DNA of 64,000 nucleotides from Platynereis dumerilii. Its lineage: Eukaryota; Annelida; Polychaeta; Phyllodocida; Nereididae. Made by a program: the position numbers and the translations under genes. This document shows, piece after piece, positions 11,911-23,329 of the stretch (within the stretch, counting starts at the first letter, position 1; every line of letters begins with the position of its first letter). The stretch covers positions 11,919,415 through 11,983,414 of the forward strand of contig JAPTHN010000013.1 of NCBI GenBank assembly GCA_026936325.1, read 5' to 3'. The notes beneath the pieces are model-generated. The model saw nothing but the letters and a program-made list of their open reading frames with translations. It had not been told where the DNA came from and searched no databases.

Positions 11911-12289
11911 AGGCCCAGTTGACGTTCATCATTAGTTTACTGTTGCATGTCAACAAGCAGTATTCGTCTCCTTTTAAAAAGTGGAATAATTTAAATGGAA
12001 GAACAGTTAATTCAGTTTCAATCATGAATTTTACCAGTAATTTGAAACCTGACACAGTCATCTCTTCCTTTTTCTGGTAAATAACGAAACTTCAGTTGGT
12101 GGCTTGTAAAAAGTTTGGTTGGAGACCACAAATTCAGAAAAAAATTACCAAAACCACACTTTCTGTTGGAGTAGTAAGCTGTTGGAATCACCAGTGACAA
12201 GCTTTCAATGATAACCCTTTATTTAGGTTGAACAATGTCTTCCCTGTCTGAAATGGGGTATGAGGAGTCATCCTGGATCATTCACCCAG

Positions 12290-12461
12290 TGATTGGTTTT
12301 GTCTGTGCTGGGCAAGTAAAAGATACCTCACATGGGGTAAATGTGTAACATGTTGAGGACTCCCACTCTCTCTCTCTCTCATCAATCAACCCTCGCGAGC
12401 GCCCAGAACTGGGCTTAGAGGGCTGCACTTACCATATCTATCTATCTATCTATCTGTCTAC
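12290..12461 (+). repeat. Dispersed repeat family E, copy 1, with ATCT tail
   Basis: Shares GGGCAAGTAAAAGAT, CTCACATG, GTAAATGT, TCATCAAT and CCCAGAACTG with the block at 12757-12870. It ends in (ATCT)n at 12439-12461, which suggests a SINE-like element with a tetranucleotide tail. Confidence 0.6.
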
Positions 12462-12756
12462 AAGTGGACTGCTGTTATATTGCCACTTCTTTTTGGAATC
12501 CAGCCTTGGCAGATCAGAACATGAATGCTGTCATGTGTTGCCACCTAGTGACTAGTGTGCTATTCTGCGAGCTCCTGCGAGCGGTCCCCATCATTTCAGT
12601 CTGAGGAACTTGCACAGTTTTGTCTGGAAGAAAATCTAACCCTATGTGGGGAAACCAAAAAATAGAATATAAAATTAATACCAGTGGACGTTCATGAGTA
12701 CAATCCCAGCTGGATGTCATTGGAATATGATGTTAATTTAACAGCCCCTTGCATCA

Positions 12757-12900
12757 GTGTCTGTAATGGGCAAGTAAAAGATCCCTCACATGTGTAAATG
12801 TAACATGGTGAGAACTCACTCTTTCATCTCATCAATACACCCTTATGACCACCCAGAACTGTGCTTAGACTCACACAATTTTGTCTGGAAGAACCGGGGC
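12757..12900 (+). repeat. Dispersed repeat family E, copy 2
   Basis: Diverged second copy of the block at 12290. The nearby phrase CAATTTTGTCTGGAAGAA (about 12876) also has a match at about 12615, so the duplication covers more than the core. Confidence 0.55.
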
Positions 12901-13539
12901 TGTTTCTGAGTGTGCTTATGGCCTTGTTCACTTCCTTAGAGAATGTGATTGCCGAGCCTGACTCTGGTATACACCAATGTTGAATAGACATTTTGTGAAT
13001 GTGCGATGGAATTGGGAGTATTTCTTAGGACAGCAATGCTGTAGCATACAAAATCAACTTTTGTGTGAGGTGGAAGCAGCATGCAGTTCTCATTTTCACT
13101 AGACTGGGTTTTGCTCATATATATGGGAGTCTTAGCTTCTGTTGAATGGACTTCATTTGACTGTCACTTGCTTGTGGACACCAGTCACACCACTGTGAAG
13201 TGCTGATATGTAGCAGTGGCCAGTAGTTGTCATTGTATAGTCACCAATGTAGGCCTACACCAACATGCAGTATTTCTCAACAACACTCAAAATGCATGAT
13301 GTGTATAAATTATAAAGTACTTACTGCATGGTGACTGGTAGTAAATTTGAATGGGACTCATGAGGACAAGCTTATTTCTGCAAACATACCACAATTTTAT
13401 TTCCATGCATTCAAGGATTTTGTGCTGCACTGTAAAATTTGAATTTTGAATCAGCTTAAATGATTGAGTGATTGGTTGCTTCTGTTGTGCTGGTGTACCC
13501 CGGATCAGCCGGGGCAGCTCAACCTCCAACTATTGTGGA

Positions 13540-13799
13540 GGGAGCTGCACTTTTATTTTTTGGTGACCGCCGTATGATGATGAGATGAGAAGACTGGGAG
13601 TCTGGAACATACCCTAGTAATTCAGGGATGCCCAGGGTCTTTCAGTTGCCCCAGCATAGAATACTGGATACAACCCGCCTCCATTTACTGTCCCATGGGC
13701 TCGGACTAAATTATGTTCCGAGGTGGGATTCGAACCCACCCCCTCAGAGCCAGTGGTAGCACAAACAAGCACCTTAGACCATTAGGCCACGGAGGAAGA
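13540..13799 (-). mobile_element. tRNA-derived SINE, tRNA-Leu-like head
   Basis: The minus strand from 13798 to 13715 reads like a tRNA with A box TGGCCTAATGGTC and B box GGTTCGAATCC. The T stem GTGGG/CCCAC is intact and the spacing between boxes is long, as in tRNA-Leu. The acceptor stem pairs at only four positions, so it is not a working tRNA. A non-tRNA body continues to about 13540. It is read as a SINE; a single tRNA pseudogene is the alternative. Confidence 0.7.
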
Positions 13800-14825
13800 C
13801 CTTTGAGCTAACATAGCTTTTCGTTTTGACGACAGACAGATTATCATAACTTTAAACAACAAGCTGTGTTAGCTCAATTGAATTGTGCAACCATCTCACT
13901 CTATCATTTAAGCTGACTCAAAATTTCAAATTTTACAGAAGTTGTCAAGTGAACAAACATTGAAAACCAATCATTATACATGTAATAACTGCTCCAACAG
14001 TGTTACCATTCTGAGCCCTTTTTAGATTGTTCTGACTTTCATAAACTGACACTGCCATCAATGAGAAAACCTCCCTGTGCTTCTTGCAATATAATTAGAT
14101 GGTCATTAGAGATAATAATTTTCAAAAGGTATATCTCTATGTCAAAGTTTGAAAACTTATGGTCCACAACTTATATAATAACCCTTGTGACCCAAGCTAC
14201 AACATACACACATGTGTGAACAAGCTGTCTAGAATGCATCTCCTAATCTAGCCCACAATTTCTCTGTTTAAAGTCAGCAAGCCATGCCCTTGTACCCTTG
14301 TGGTGTTCGCCAACTCCTGTAATTTGCAGGTTAGTCAAACAAAATTACCCTGTAGATCATAGATACCTCATAGATGCCTGCATGGATGATGAGTGTGGCG
14401 AGATTTGACGAGATTTGATGAGATCTCGTGCCATCTCGTGCTGTTTGACTTGGGCGAGATCTCCCCCCAGATTTCAACTGTGATAGGTCAATAAGTTTTT
14501 TGCATGTCTCCTAACAATTGTCTCGGAGATTCTCACTAAAGTCTCACTAAGTTCTCAGGTTTCAAGAGATCTCGTGAGATTTTCTGCAAAGATTCTAAAA
14601 CTGATTTTCCACGAGATTTGAGGTCTTTCTTACTTGCCTCAGTTGCCTGACTCCTTCACTCTGCTGGACATTAGTGGGGTCTATTTGAAATGTGTTAAAT
14701 GCTTAATAGTTCTGAGTACTTAGTACTTGTGAAGAGTTTGTGGTGTCAATTTCAACTGTACTTCAAACTGTTTCGCTGATATGAGATTGAAATGTATTGT
14801 GGGCAAGGCATTTACTACAGCAGCG
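13800..14825. other. Intergenic; GAGATCTCGTG-rich stretch
   Basis: At 14395-14635 the words GAGATTTG, GAGATCTCGTG and CTCACTAA recur in both orientations without a fixed period. No coding sequence was recognised. Confidence 0.5.
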
Positions 14826-14985
14826 CAGTGGCGGATCCAGACCCGGTCATCTAGGGGGGCCAGGGCGTGTTTCGGCATTCGCGGACCGTCGTCGCCGCGA
14901 ATTTTGTTCACAATACTATTATTAATCTCAGTGGTCTAGGGAGGGCCCGGGCCCCCTAGGCCCCCCCCCCCTGGATCCGCCACTG
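14826..14985. mobile_element. 160-bp GC-rich MITE with CAGTGGCGGATCCAG ends
   Basis: Perfect terminal inverted repeats: CAGTGGCGGATCCAG at 14826 and CTGGATCCGCCACTG ending at 14985. The interior is GC-rich, with G and C runs and GGGCCCGGGCCCCC, against AT-rich neighbours. No clear target duplication. These ends are common in animal MITEs, but I cannot name the superfamily with confidence. Confidence 0.8.
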
Positions 14986-15238
14986 TAGCTCATGACAATA
15001 ATCAATTTCATGAACTAGAATCGCAAGCGATATTTATGTGACCACCAGATGGACAATATATATACCGCATTATTCCTTCAAACAGGCAATCGATAGCAAA
15101 AAAGTAAATGGCAATGCCAGCCAAGTTCATGCTGTGCTTTTCAGTGGTTTTCCTTTTCAGTGGTGGACAGTTGCATAATAGTAATAATAGGATATGTATA
15201 TATTCACTGGCATCTATGTCGCAGATGAAGAGGGATCC

Positions 15239-15560
15239 TTTATTCAAACGGTCGTCTTTTCAAGGGGGTCTTTCATTTCAAAGGGGCTTATATTCAAGGG
15301 CTCCTCTATTCAATGGGGGGGGGTATATATTCAAGGTGGGCCACTATTCTAGTGGGGCCTTTATTCGAGGGGGGTCTCTATGCAAGTTGGGAATTTATTT
15401 GACGGGGCCTTATTTTTAGGTAGGCTCTATTCACTAGGACCTCTATTAATAGAATAGAATAGGATATATTTGTATTTGTCCATCCATGAGAATACATACG
15501 GAAACTTTAGGTTAATTCAAGGGAGGCCTTTATTCGGGGGCCTCAATTCATGAAGCCTTC
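15239..15560 (+). repeat. Degenerate minisatellite, TATTCAAGGGGGCCT type
   Basis: About twelve imperfect units of 15-22 bp built on TTATTCAAGGGGG-CCTC, in two blocks (15239-15430 and 15515-15560) split by about 85 bp of unrelated sequence. Confidence 0.75.
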
Positions 15561-15647
15561 TTTTTCTGTGACCACTCTGGAAGGGTTGGCTCCACCTATA
15601 CATAAAAAATGATAACTGCAACAAAATGCTCAGGTCAGTGCTCTGTA

Positions 15648-15995
15648 AATGCAGTGCTGTAATGCAGTGCAGTGACGCATTGTTGTAGTGCAGTACAGTG
15701 ATGCAATGCTGCAATGCAGTGCAATAATGCAGTACAGTAATGCAGAGCTGTGATGGAGGCTAATTCAATGCAGTGCTGTGATGCAGTGCTGTGATGCAGT
15801 GCTGCGATGCAGTGCTGTGATGCAGCGCTGTGATGCAGGGCTGTGATGCAGTGCTGTTATGCAGTGCTGTGATGCAGCGCTGTAATGCAGTGCTGTAATG
15901 CAGTGCTGTAATGCAGTGCTGTAATGCAGTGCTGTAATGCAGTGCTGTAATTCAGTGCTGTAATGCAGTGCTGTAATGCAGTGCTGTAATGCAGT
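15648..15995 (+). repeat. 13-bp minisatellite CAGTGCTGTAATG
   Basis: About 25 units. The distal part (15880-15990) is nearly perfect; the proximal part varies (GTGATG, ACAGTAATG). Open frames such as the minus-strand one at 15517-15714 are products of the repeat. Confidence 0.9.
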
Positions 15996-16368
15996 TATAC
16001 TATTACATGGATTGTATTGTATTGACCCTAGTATTCTCCCTGCCAGTCCATATTTTCCCGAGGGCCCTTATTCCATGATTAGGCATACAAATATATTTGC
16101 TTGAAAAATATGATTAATTTAAATTGTGGCGGTGAATTTTAAACAAAAAGACTTTTCTGAACGTTAAGACAAGAGGGCTCTGTTTGCAACATCATCTGAG
16201 GGTAATATGAGTTATTGTCCCTCCAGAGTGGTCATTAACACAAAGGGGCACTGTAAGCAAGTCTTTTGAGGGAAATACGAGTTATTGTCCCTCCACAGCT
16301 AGTTATTTCCCTGGGCAGTTTGGTGTTATTGGGGACAATACATGGTTAGTCATGGAATAAATTGTTTT

Positions 16369-16514
16369 AATGCAGTGGTGCAGTGCAGTAATGCATAATG
16401 CAGTGTAATAACACATTGTTGTAATGCAGTGCAAGAATGCAGTGTAGTAATGCAGTGCAATGATACCTTGCTGTAATGCAGTATGCTGTGCAGTAATGCA
16501 GTACCTACAGTGAT
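16369..16514 (+). repeat. Outlying degenerate copies of the 13-bp minisatellite
   Basis: About ten diverged GCAGT-GTAATG units, separated from the main array by 370 bp of unique sequence. Confidence 0.75.
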
Positions 16515-16827
16515 GCATTATCCCTGATGGAGTTTTTTGAGTGGAAATCCCTTAATTATGTAGAAATGCAATAAAGACTTTCTTTGACATTGAACTTTAA
16601 TTGGTCTGGGGTCACCAAGTGCAAGATCTTTTTGCCTGTGGTTCAAGAAATGGCCACTAGAGGACACTGATGCTGTGTTGCGCAATATGATTCAGTGGGG
16701 GCCCATCTCCAAATTCACCTGTCATAGTTAAATTGTTGGCCACTAGAGGGCCCTTCACCTGTTTATGTTGACTGTTCATAATGATGAAGTGAAAGATGCC
16801 AGATGAGTTCAGATGCCACAGAGGTGC

Positions 16828-17158
16828 CCCCACCATTTGGGTTTCCCACTGGGGTGCCTCACCCTTGGGTTATCCCATGGGGTGCCCCCACGGGGATGCC
16901 CCCCCCCCCATTTGGGTATCGCAGGGGGTGCCCCCACCCTTTGGGTAGCCCACAGGGGTGCCCCTACCCTTCGGGTATCGCAGGGGGTGCCCCACCCTTG
17001 GGGTAGCCCATGGGGGTGCCCCCACCCTATGGGTATCCCACTGGGTGCCTCCACCATTGGAGTATCCCATGGGGGTGCCCCAACCCTTTGGGTATCCCAC
17101 AGGGGAGCCCCTACCCTATGGCTATCCCACTAGGTGCCCCCACCCTTTGTACCCAGTG
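16828..17158 (+). repeat. 30-bp minisatellite open in several frames
   Basis: About eleven units of 28-31 bp based on GGGTATCCCACAGGGGTGCC then CCCACCCTTT. Because the unit is about ten codons long, frames on both strands stay open and give peptides such as FGYPTGVPP. No gene context, splice signals or conserved flanks support translation. Confidence 0.85.
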
Positions 17159-17271
17159 CCCAGTGCCCACTGCTACAAAGGTATTCCACTGGATGTCACC
17201 AATCTTCTCATTCTTATAATTATGTGTATTCCACTGGTATAGGGTATCCCAGTTGTTTTATTTGGAAATAC

Positions 17272-17560
17272 AGAGTTTGGCTGCTTTTGAGACATCCCCC
17301 TGCACTATTTGGAAATACGGTTTGGCAGCTTTTGAGACATCCCCCTGCACTGGCCTGCAGTATAAGCCAAGGCAGTCATGCATATGAATATGGAGTCTGA
17401 TCAATATAGACCAATGGCTGAGCTACAATTTTTGGGGCTGTCTCAAAACACACCAGTTGCCAATAAAAAACGAATAAGGTAGGGCGTGTCACTGAAAACC
17501 CCTGAATGACAGAAGTGCATGAAATATCTTTTTTTTGGATTGGGTCTTATAGCTCTTTGC
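17272..17560 (+). mobile_element. Dispersed repeat family B, copy 1
   Basis: Contains TTTTGAGACATCCCC twice (about 17286 and 17329), the inverted partner GGGGCTGTCTCAAAA near 17433, then CCAATAAAAAACGAATAAGG and TGACAGAAGTGCATGAAATA. The same order occurs at 20040-20290. The inverted words suggest a MITE. Confidence 0.7.
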
Positions 17561-17650
17561 AGATTGCTTTTTGCAACTTCAACTTGCGAATGGGCTTTGC
17601 CACGTTACAGCCTTAACATGGCCTTCAGGTTCCTGGCTCACAAGAATAAG

Positions 17651-18023
17651 TGGTCGACCATTAGATTGGGGGGGGGGGGTACTTGAAGAGGAATCATAAT
17701 TTATTTTGGAAGTGTGATATTCCCAAATATTTTTTAAATCAAACGAAACCCTGTTACGATGATTTCACAGTTGTGGACACTGTGACTGAATGGGATTTTT
17801 TATGGCATACATGTATTCCATAGGAAAAGTGACATAGGGCCTGAAAAAAAACTTATGACATCACTTTACCCAAATAGAATAACATAAATATGTCTGAGTC
17901 TGAATAGAATAACATTCACATTTGCCCATTTAAACAAAACTGTGCAAGAAGTTATTACTTATATTACAAAAAACAAAAACTCCAATCTACCCCCCCCCCC
18001 CTGCTAAGATTGAATGCTGACCA
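17651..18023. mobile_element. Possible short element with G/C-run inverted ends
   Basis: GTGGTCGACCATTAGATTGG followed by a G run at 17651 is the loose inverse of the C run and CTAAGATTGAATGCTGACCA near 17990-18020. A further related fragment with a C run lies near 18555-18590. Pairing is imperfect. Confidence 0.35.
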
Positions 18024-18763
18024 CTTTACAAATTGACAGGTGTGCACATTAGGGCTTCAACAAAGGTAACTTTATAAGCGAGGTCGCTAATCCAGCATTA
18101 CAGAGAATAAAAAGCGGTCATATATACATGGGGAAGATTTTTTCACAAATTGTCTTTAATCAACAAGGTTGTTGTAAATGTCATTCACTGTCATGCCTTC
18201 AAGATAGTGTTTGAAATCGACTCTCCATCTGATATTGTTTGGGTAGGCCTTCCCACTGATATAAATTGACATGTTGGTGAAATCTGAACTTCATACAGGA
18301 AGGTCTCTCCAGGAACATAACAAGAACTCAGCTGTCACCTATTCCCTAATCCATTTTGTCTAAAATTGTGTATTTTGTATTTCACTGTAACAGTGGCAAA
18401 GCAAGCAAAGTCCCTAAATATTCATTCCCATATCAAGCGACACCTTATAAAGAAATACCCCTGGTAGAAATTACAGATTCATTTCAAGACTGCAAAAAGA
18501 ATTTATTTATTTCACCAAAACTGGACAAGAAATTATTTATTTAAAATTAAAACAAACTCCAAGCCCCCCCCCCACCGTTAATCTTGATTATATGGCTGCC
18601 CCTAACAGTTGATCACTGCATGCACAGTGCTGTGGTCATGCAGCAGCCTCTCTCTATTAAGGCTTAAGGCCCTGTCCAAAGTCGTCTGCCTACGTCACGT
18701 GAACAGTTTGTGATTTCAGTTATGAGTTGGGACGCTGATCTGCAAGAAGCTCTAAGATCACCG

Positions 18764-18812
18764 ATTAAGGAGTGTAAAGTTAATAAGTGCATACAGCAAG
18801 TTTCATGACTGG
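18764..18812 (+). repeat. Short dispersed repeat, also at 20289-20335
   Basis: TAAGGAGTGT followed by CATACAGCAAGTTTCATGAC is shared with 20289-20335. The function is unknown. Confidence 0.6.
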
Positions 18813-18840
18813 CTATAGATGGATAGACAGATAGATGGAA

Positions 18841-19232
18841 AGATATCAATCAATCAATCAATCAATCAATATCTATCTTTCTAATCTATCTATCAAATCT
18901 ATCTATCTAATCTATCTATCTAATCTATCTATCTATCCTATCTATCTATCTATCTATCTAATCATCTATCTATCTCATCATCTATCTAATCATCCATCTC
19001 ATCATCTATCTAATCTATCTATCTAATCTATCTATCTAATCTATCTATCTAATCTATCTATCTAATCTATCTAATCTATCTATCTATCTAATACATCTAT
19101 CTATCTATCTATCTAATCTATCTAATCAATCTAATCTATCTATCTAATCTATCTATCTAATCTATCTATCTAATCTATCTATCTAATCCATCTAATCTAT
19201 CTATCTATCTATCTATATAGACATATAGATAT

Positions 19233-19278
<46 letters not shown>
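18841..19278. repeat. Inverted ATCT/GATA microsatellite tract
   Basis: An ATCA run (18845-18870) leads into about 350 bp of ATCT with regular ATCTA interruptions. The repeat then flips to GATA from about 19218 to 19278 across TATATAGACATATAGATATA. The two orientations could pair as a long hairpin. Confidence 0.95.
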
Positions 19279-20039
19279 TCTATAGCTGCATATCTGTTTA
19301 TCTATCTTCCTTTCTTTTTCTTTTTTCCCTGGTTTTCTACTTTATCTTTAATGCACCACAAAGCATAAATTAAATCCAATTTATGTTTCATTGATTAAAC
19401 TGAGTTTTAAGTACTTTTAACTACCTATATTTTATTGGCATGAAATATTTATAAACAGATTGAAGAAGAAGAGAAATATACTTCTTTAAATAAAGTGTGA
19501 TCTTGCATTGAATTCAGCAACATAAATACATAAAGTGTTTCTGTTATTGCATTGATTGCAGCAACACAGTGACCAGTATAGAGGGGGCCACATGTCTCTT
19601 GATGTGAGCTATTGTTGAGTGTTGCACATGTTAATTTAATTTAAGCAATTCTCATTTCCTAATTGGCCAGGGACTGTAAAACTTGACATGAACATTTAGT
19701 ACAGTATATTAAAGAAGGTGATTCAGCTTATTTGGTTGAAATTAGCTTTGTCTTCAAATGACAAAGGAATTTGTGGTAGGCCAAAAAGAAACAACAATCA
19801 GCATGTCTATTCTCTTTATAAGAAGTAAATTGCACAAAACCTTGCCTCTCTTTTTGGGAGAGGCCTGAGAAGGATTAGCACTAAACTTCTCCTAATTTGA
19901 AGGTGACTGGAGTGAGACCAGATATATCGAGATCCGATGTGCAAGTCTGGCTCTCCCAGCTGCCAAAATGTCAGAACTTCTTTGCCATTACTGTGTATGT
20001 AGTGCCAGTGCTGTGAAATAGGCCTGCTGCTTCTTTAGA

Positions 20040-20290
20040 AAGAGTTTGGCTTATTTTGAGACATCCCCTAGTAAAAGAGTTTGGCTTATTTTGAGACATC
20101 CCCTAGTAAAGTATAAGTTAGTGCAATCAAGTGTGAAAGAATGCACCAATGGCTGAGCCAGGATTCTGGGGGCTGTCTCAAAACACACCGGCGGCCAATA
20201 AAAAAACAATAAGGTGGACTGTGCCACTAAAAAACCCTGAATGATAGAAGTGCATCAAATATCCTTTTTTTGCATTGGGTCTTAAGAGCC
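20040..20290 (+). mobile_element. Dispersed repeat family B, copy 2
   Basis: Same order as at 17272: AGTTTGGCTTATTTTGAGAC with CATCCCC duplicated in tandem, then CACCAATGGCTGAGC, GGGGGCTGTCTCAAAACACA, CAATAAGGTGG and TGATAGAAGTGCATCAAATA. Confidence 0.7.
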
Positions 20291-20335
20291 GCGAGTAAGG
20301 AGTGTCAAGTTAGGTACATACAGCAAGTTTCATGA

Positions 20336-21520
20336 CTGTGCATCAAGTGGATCTTGTTCTATTCCTCCGCAAAAATGTGCGTTGAATCGTACGATTTCTA
20401 AGTGACCACAGCCATGCTGGTGGTCACAATAACTTGTCTGAGAAGGCAGCCCTATCCATATTGACCAGTGGGCCTATCTTCATATTATCTTTGATTGTGT
20501 TTAAAATAGATTTAGAATTCCCAAATTGATTTAGAAATATACCTGGGGCAGTGGGGCAATTAGGCTAAAATCCTGTATGGATTCTGTATTTCATTCTCAG
20601 GAATGATATGTCAATTTTTTTAATTAAATGGATATCTGAATCATGAAATTTGAAAATTCTATTTTTGTTATCCATAGTTGTCCTGGACTTCGGACTCTGT
20701 CTGGTGAGTGTGTTTTACATAGGAGTTTTAGTATCTTACAATCCCAAAAAGATAGCCATTTTTTTTAAGTTTTAAAAACTTTTCTAAAATTAAAAAAAAA
20801 GGGTATAGGTATGGATGTTCCCTCCAATTTAAAACTTCAAATTTAACCGAAAATGATTGTGGAAGTGATAAAAGTTAGAGATTAATTTCCTAAATGTTCC
20901 TTACTTCTGGACCTCCTGGTTTGCTCCTCCTTTGCAATTGTCACCTCACTGCCCCACACACCAAGAGCTACCAAGAAGTTCACAAGTCCGTCATTGACAA
21001 TTTGATGGTTTTATCCTCTCTCCTATAATTTGGAGTCATTCGTCTACATTCATTATATTTATGGACAGATTTCTGGACAGATTTGAGCAGATTTCTTCCC
21101 CTATGTTCCATACTGTTCAGTGTGTTCTCTGTGCTTTAAATGGTCACAAATATTTTTGGTCAACCACAAAAATGCTTTGAACATTTTTGGATTTTATTTT
21201 CTTTTTTTTATTATTATGGAGGCTACTGTTCTTTGACTTGACAAATATGCCATTTGTTAACCAAACCTGAAGCTGTAAGGTAAAGGCATCCTAGACAAGT
21301 AAGCCTGTAAAGATAGTAAAGAAAGAGGGTAGATCTAAAAACGATCTTCAAAAAGCAGACCTCCCCATTGAATTCCTTTGACAACTGTTTCCTCCTTTGC
21401 AGCTCCGTTGAATTTGAAATCATGCCACGTCCAACTTGGTGTCCAACAATGAAAATCATATATAATGCTCAATGGTTGATGTGATAAGAAGTACTGCTGA
21501 AGAAGTAAGAATATTGTGAC
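20336..21520. other. Intergenic, nothing supported
   Basis: AT-rich sequence with short homopolymer runs. A 33-bp segment near 20679-20711 is bounded by CATAG and GTGAGTG but has no partner exon. Confidence 0.5.

Positions 21521-21605
<85 letters not shown>
21521..21605 (+). repeat. (ATCT)n microsatellite
   Basis: About 21 uninterrupted ATCT units. Confidence 0.97.
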
Positions 21606-21974
21606 CAATCCATGCTTAACATGTAAACAGGTGCATAATTACATGCTATAAAGCCCTATCCATCCACTCTTACCCAACCCAACTCATTGGCTGCACTGTA
21701 TATATTGGTAGTAGCAATTCTCTTGACCTTATATGAGACTAATGTACTTATGACAAGCAGTGACTTAAATACTGACATTTCACATGTTTTATGCATAATT
21801 TTATGGGGCATTTGCAATTTTGTAGAGGACCTGTGTTGAGCAAAGTTCTGATATTTATAATGTGATAGCTCACGGCTGTTGGGAGTAAGAAGAACTTATG
21901 AAATGAAATGATGTGGATAGTTTTGAAACATGGTGTACGTAATGCGGCCATTATTGGGCCCATATTGAAAAGGG

Positions 21975-22080
21975 ATTGCACATGGAGAGTGTTATTGCTC
22001 ATGGAGGTTGTTATTGCACATGGAGGTTGTCCTTTCATATATGGAGAACTCGTGTCATTGCACACGGAGATTGTCATTCT
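21975..22080 (+). repeat. Short tandem repeat, TTATTGCACATGGAGGTTG type
   Basis: Four diverged units of 24-30 bp sharing ATTGC(A/T)CA(C/T)GGAG. The open frames here are repeat-driven and lack motifs. Confidence 0.55.
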
Positions 22081-23329
22081 TGTAATACATTGTCAGTGCA
22101 GCTTTTCCAGCCTGTTGTTGAATACAAACCGCCTGTTCTTCTTGCCAAGTTCTTGGACATGCAACATTTTAGGAGTCCAGGTCATTTTGACAATGTGTTT
22201 GGTGTATGGACAATATTATGAACAATAGAGATTGTGAGGTAGTATCAATTCAAGTAGGAGTGATGAGGGGGGGGGTTAGTTTTTAGAAGGGACTTCCAAA
22301 TTGCACTGCACTTTTCCAGCTCTTTTTCAAGCTTTTGTCATTCGTCCATCTTGCTCTCGTGCCTAAACATATTGGCTCCCAGCATGTTATGGACCAATCT
22401 TGTGAGGCAGTCATTTTGTGTGTGCAATAATTCGAAGGGCCATTTGAATTGAGGGCAGAGTGAACACTGAAAAGGCCCTGAACAGGGAAGGATGCCCTTT
22501 CACAGTCTTCCATGCATTGTATTTTTGTATCAAGGGCAACAATTTTGCCAAAATGCCCCTTCTGCAATCTGCCCACCCTGCAATCATCATTATTGGAAGA
22601 TGACCACGTTGGAGCACACCGTCCACTTCACAGCATTGCCAGCCAGCAGCTAACATGCCCTTGCTATCTCTGCCATCCCATAATAGTTGTGCTCACGCGA
22701 GAGTTGGACTCAACGTGGTTTGGAACGCGACCTCTTCTTCAACCAGGCTGCACGTGCCATGACGTAGGCAGATTTGAATTTCAAATTGAGAGCAAAAACA
22801 CCTAATATGGCGGAGCAACCCCTTATATGGCTATGAAACTCCTTATATGGTATTCTAAACGTCATTGTCTGTCAGTGGGACGGTCATGAGGGTATTTGTG
22901 GCTCTCTAACGTATACATTAGCAACCCAAGGATGATATTACCCCCGCATTAAGATGGCATTAATGCAACATTAACACAAACATTGGCTCAATTTAGTCAT
23001 AGACCTCAGACCAAACCGCATTATCCCATTTTAATGTCTTGAATTCTCTGTCAGCTGCAATTGGATAGCGGAGAGTCCTTCCTTGAGAAGCTCGTGAACT
23101 TAAGTGAGAAAATAAAAAGTGAGCTGATAGGGGTATCATCCAAAACAAATGAATAAATTATCCCAAGTAAATAGGATACTAACCAAATGCTAACAGTGGT
23201 GCCTCAGTCTAAATTACTTGCTTCTCAGGTTACACTTGTATATTTTAGATAGAGATAAATGTGTAGGCCTATGGATTGGTAGATCTATATAAAGACAGAT
23301 GAATAAATGGTTATATCCTAATTGTACAC
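22081..23329. other. Intergenic, nothing supported
   Basis: Contains CTTATATGG phrases near 22812-22850. No coding exon or element end was recognised. Confidence 0.5.

Noticed and set aside
13715-13798. Functional tRNA-Leu gene
   Set aside because: The acceptor stem pairs at only four positions and a SINE-like body follows.
20679-20711. Possible 33-bp exon between CATAG and GTGAGTG
   Set aside because: No partner exon or recognisable peptide; such pairs occur by chance.
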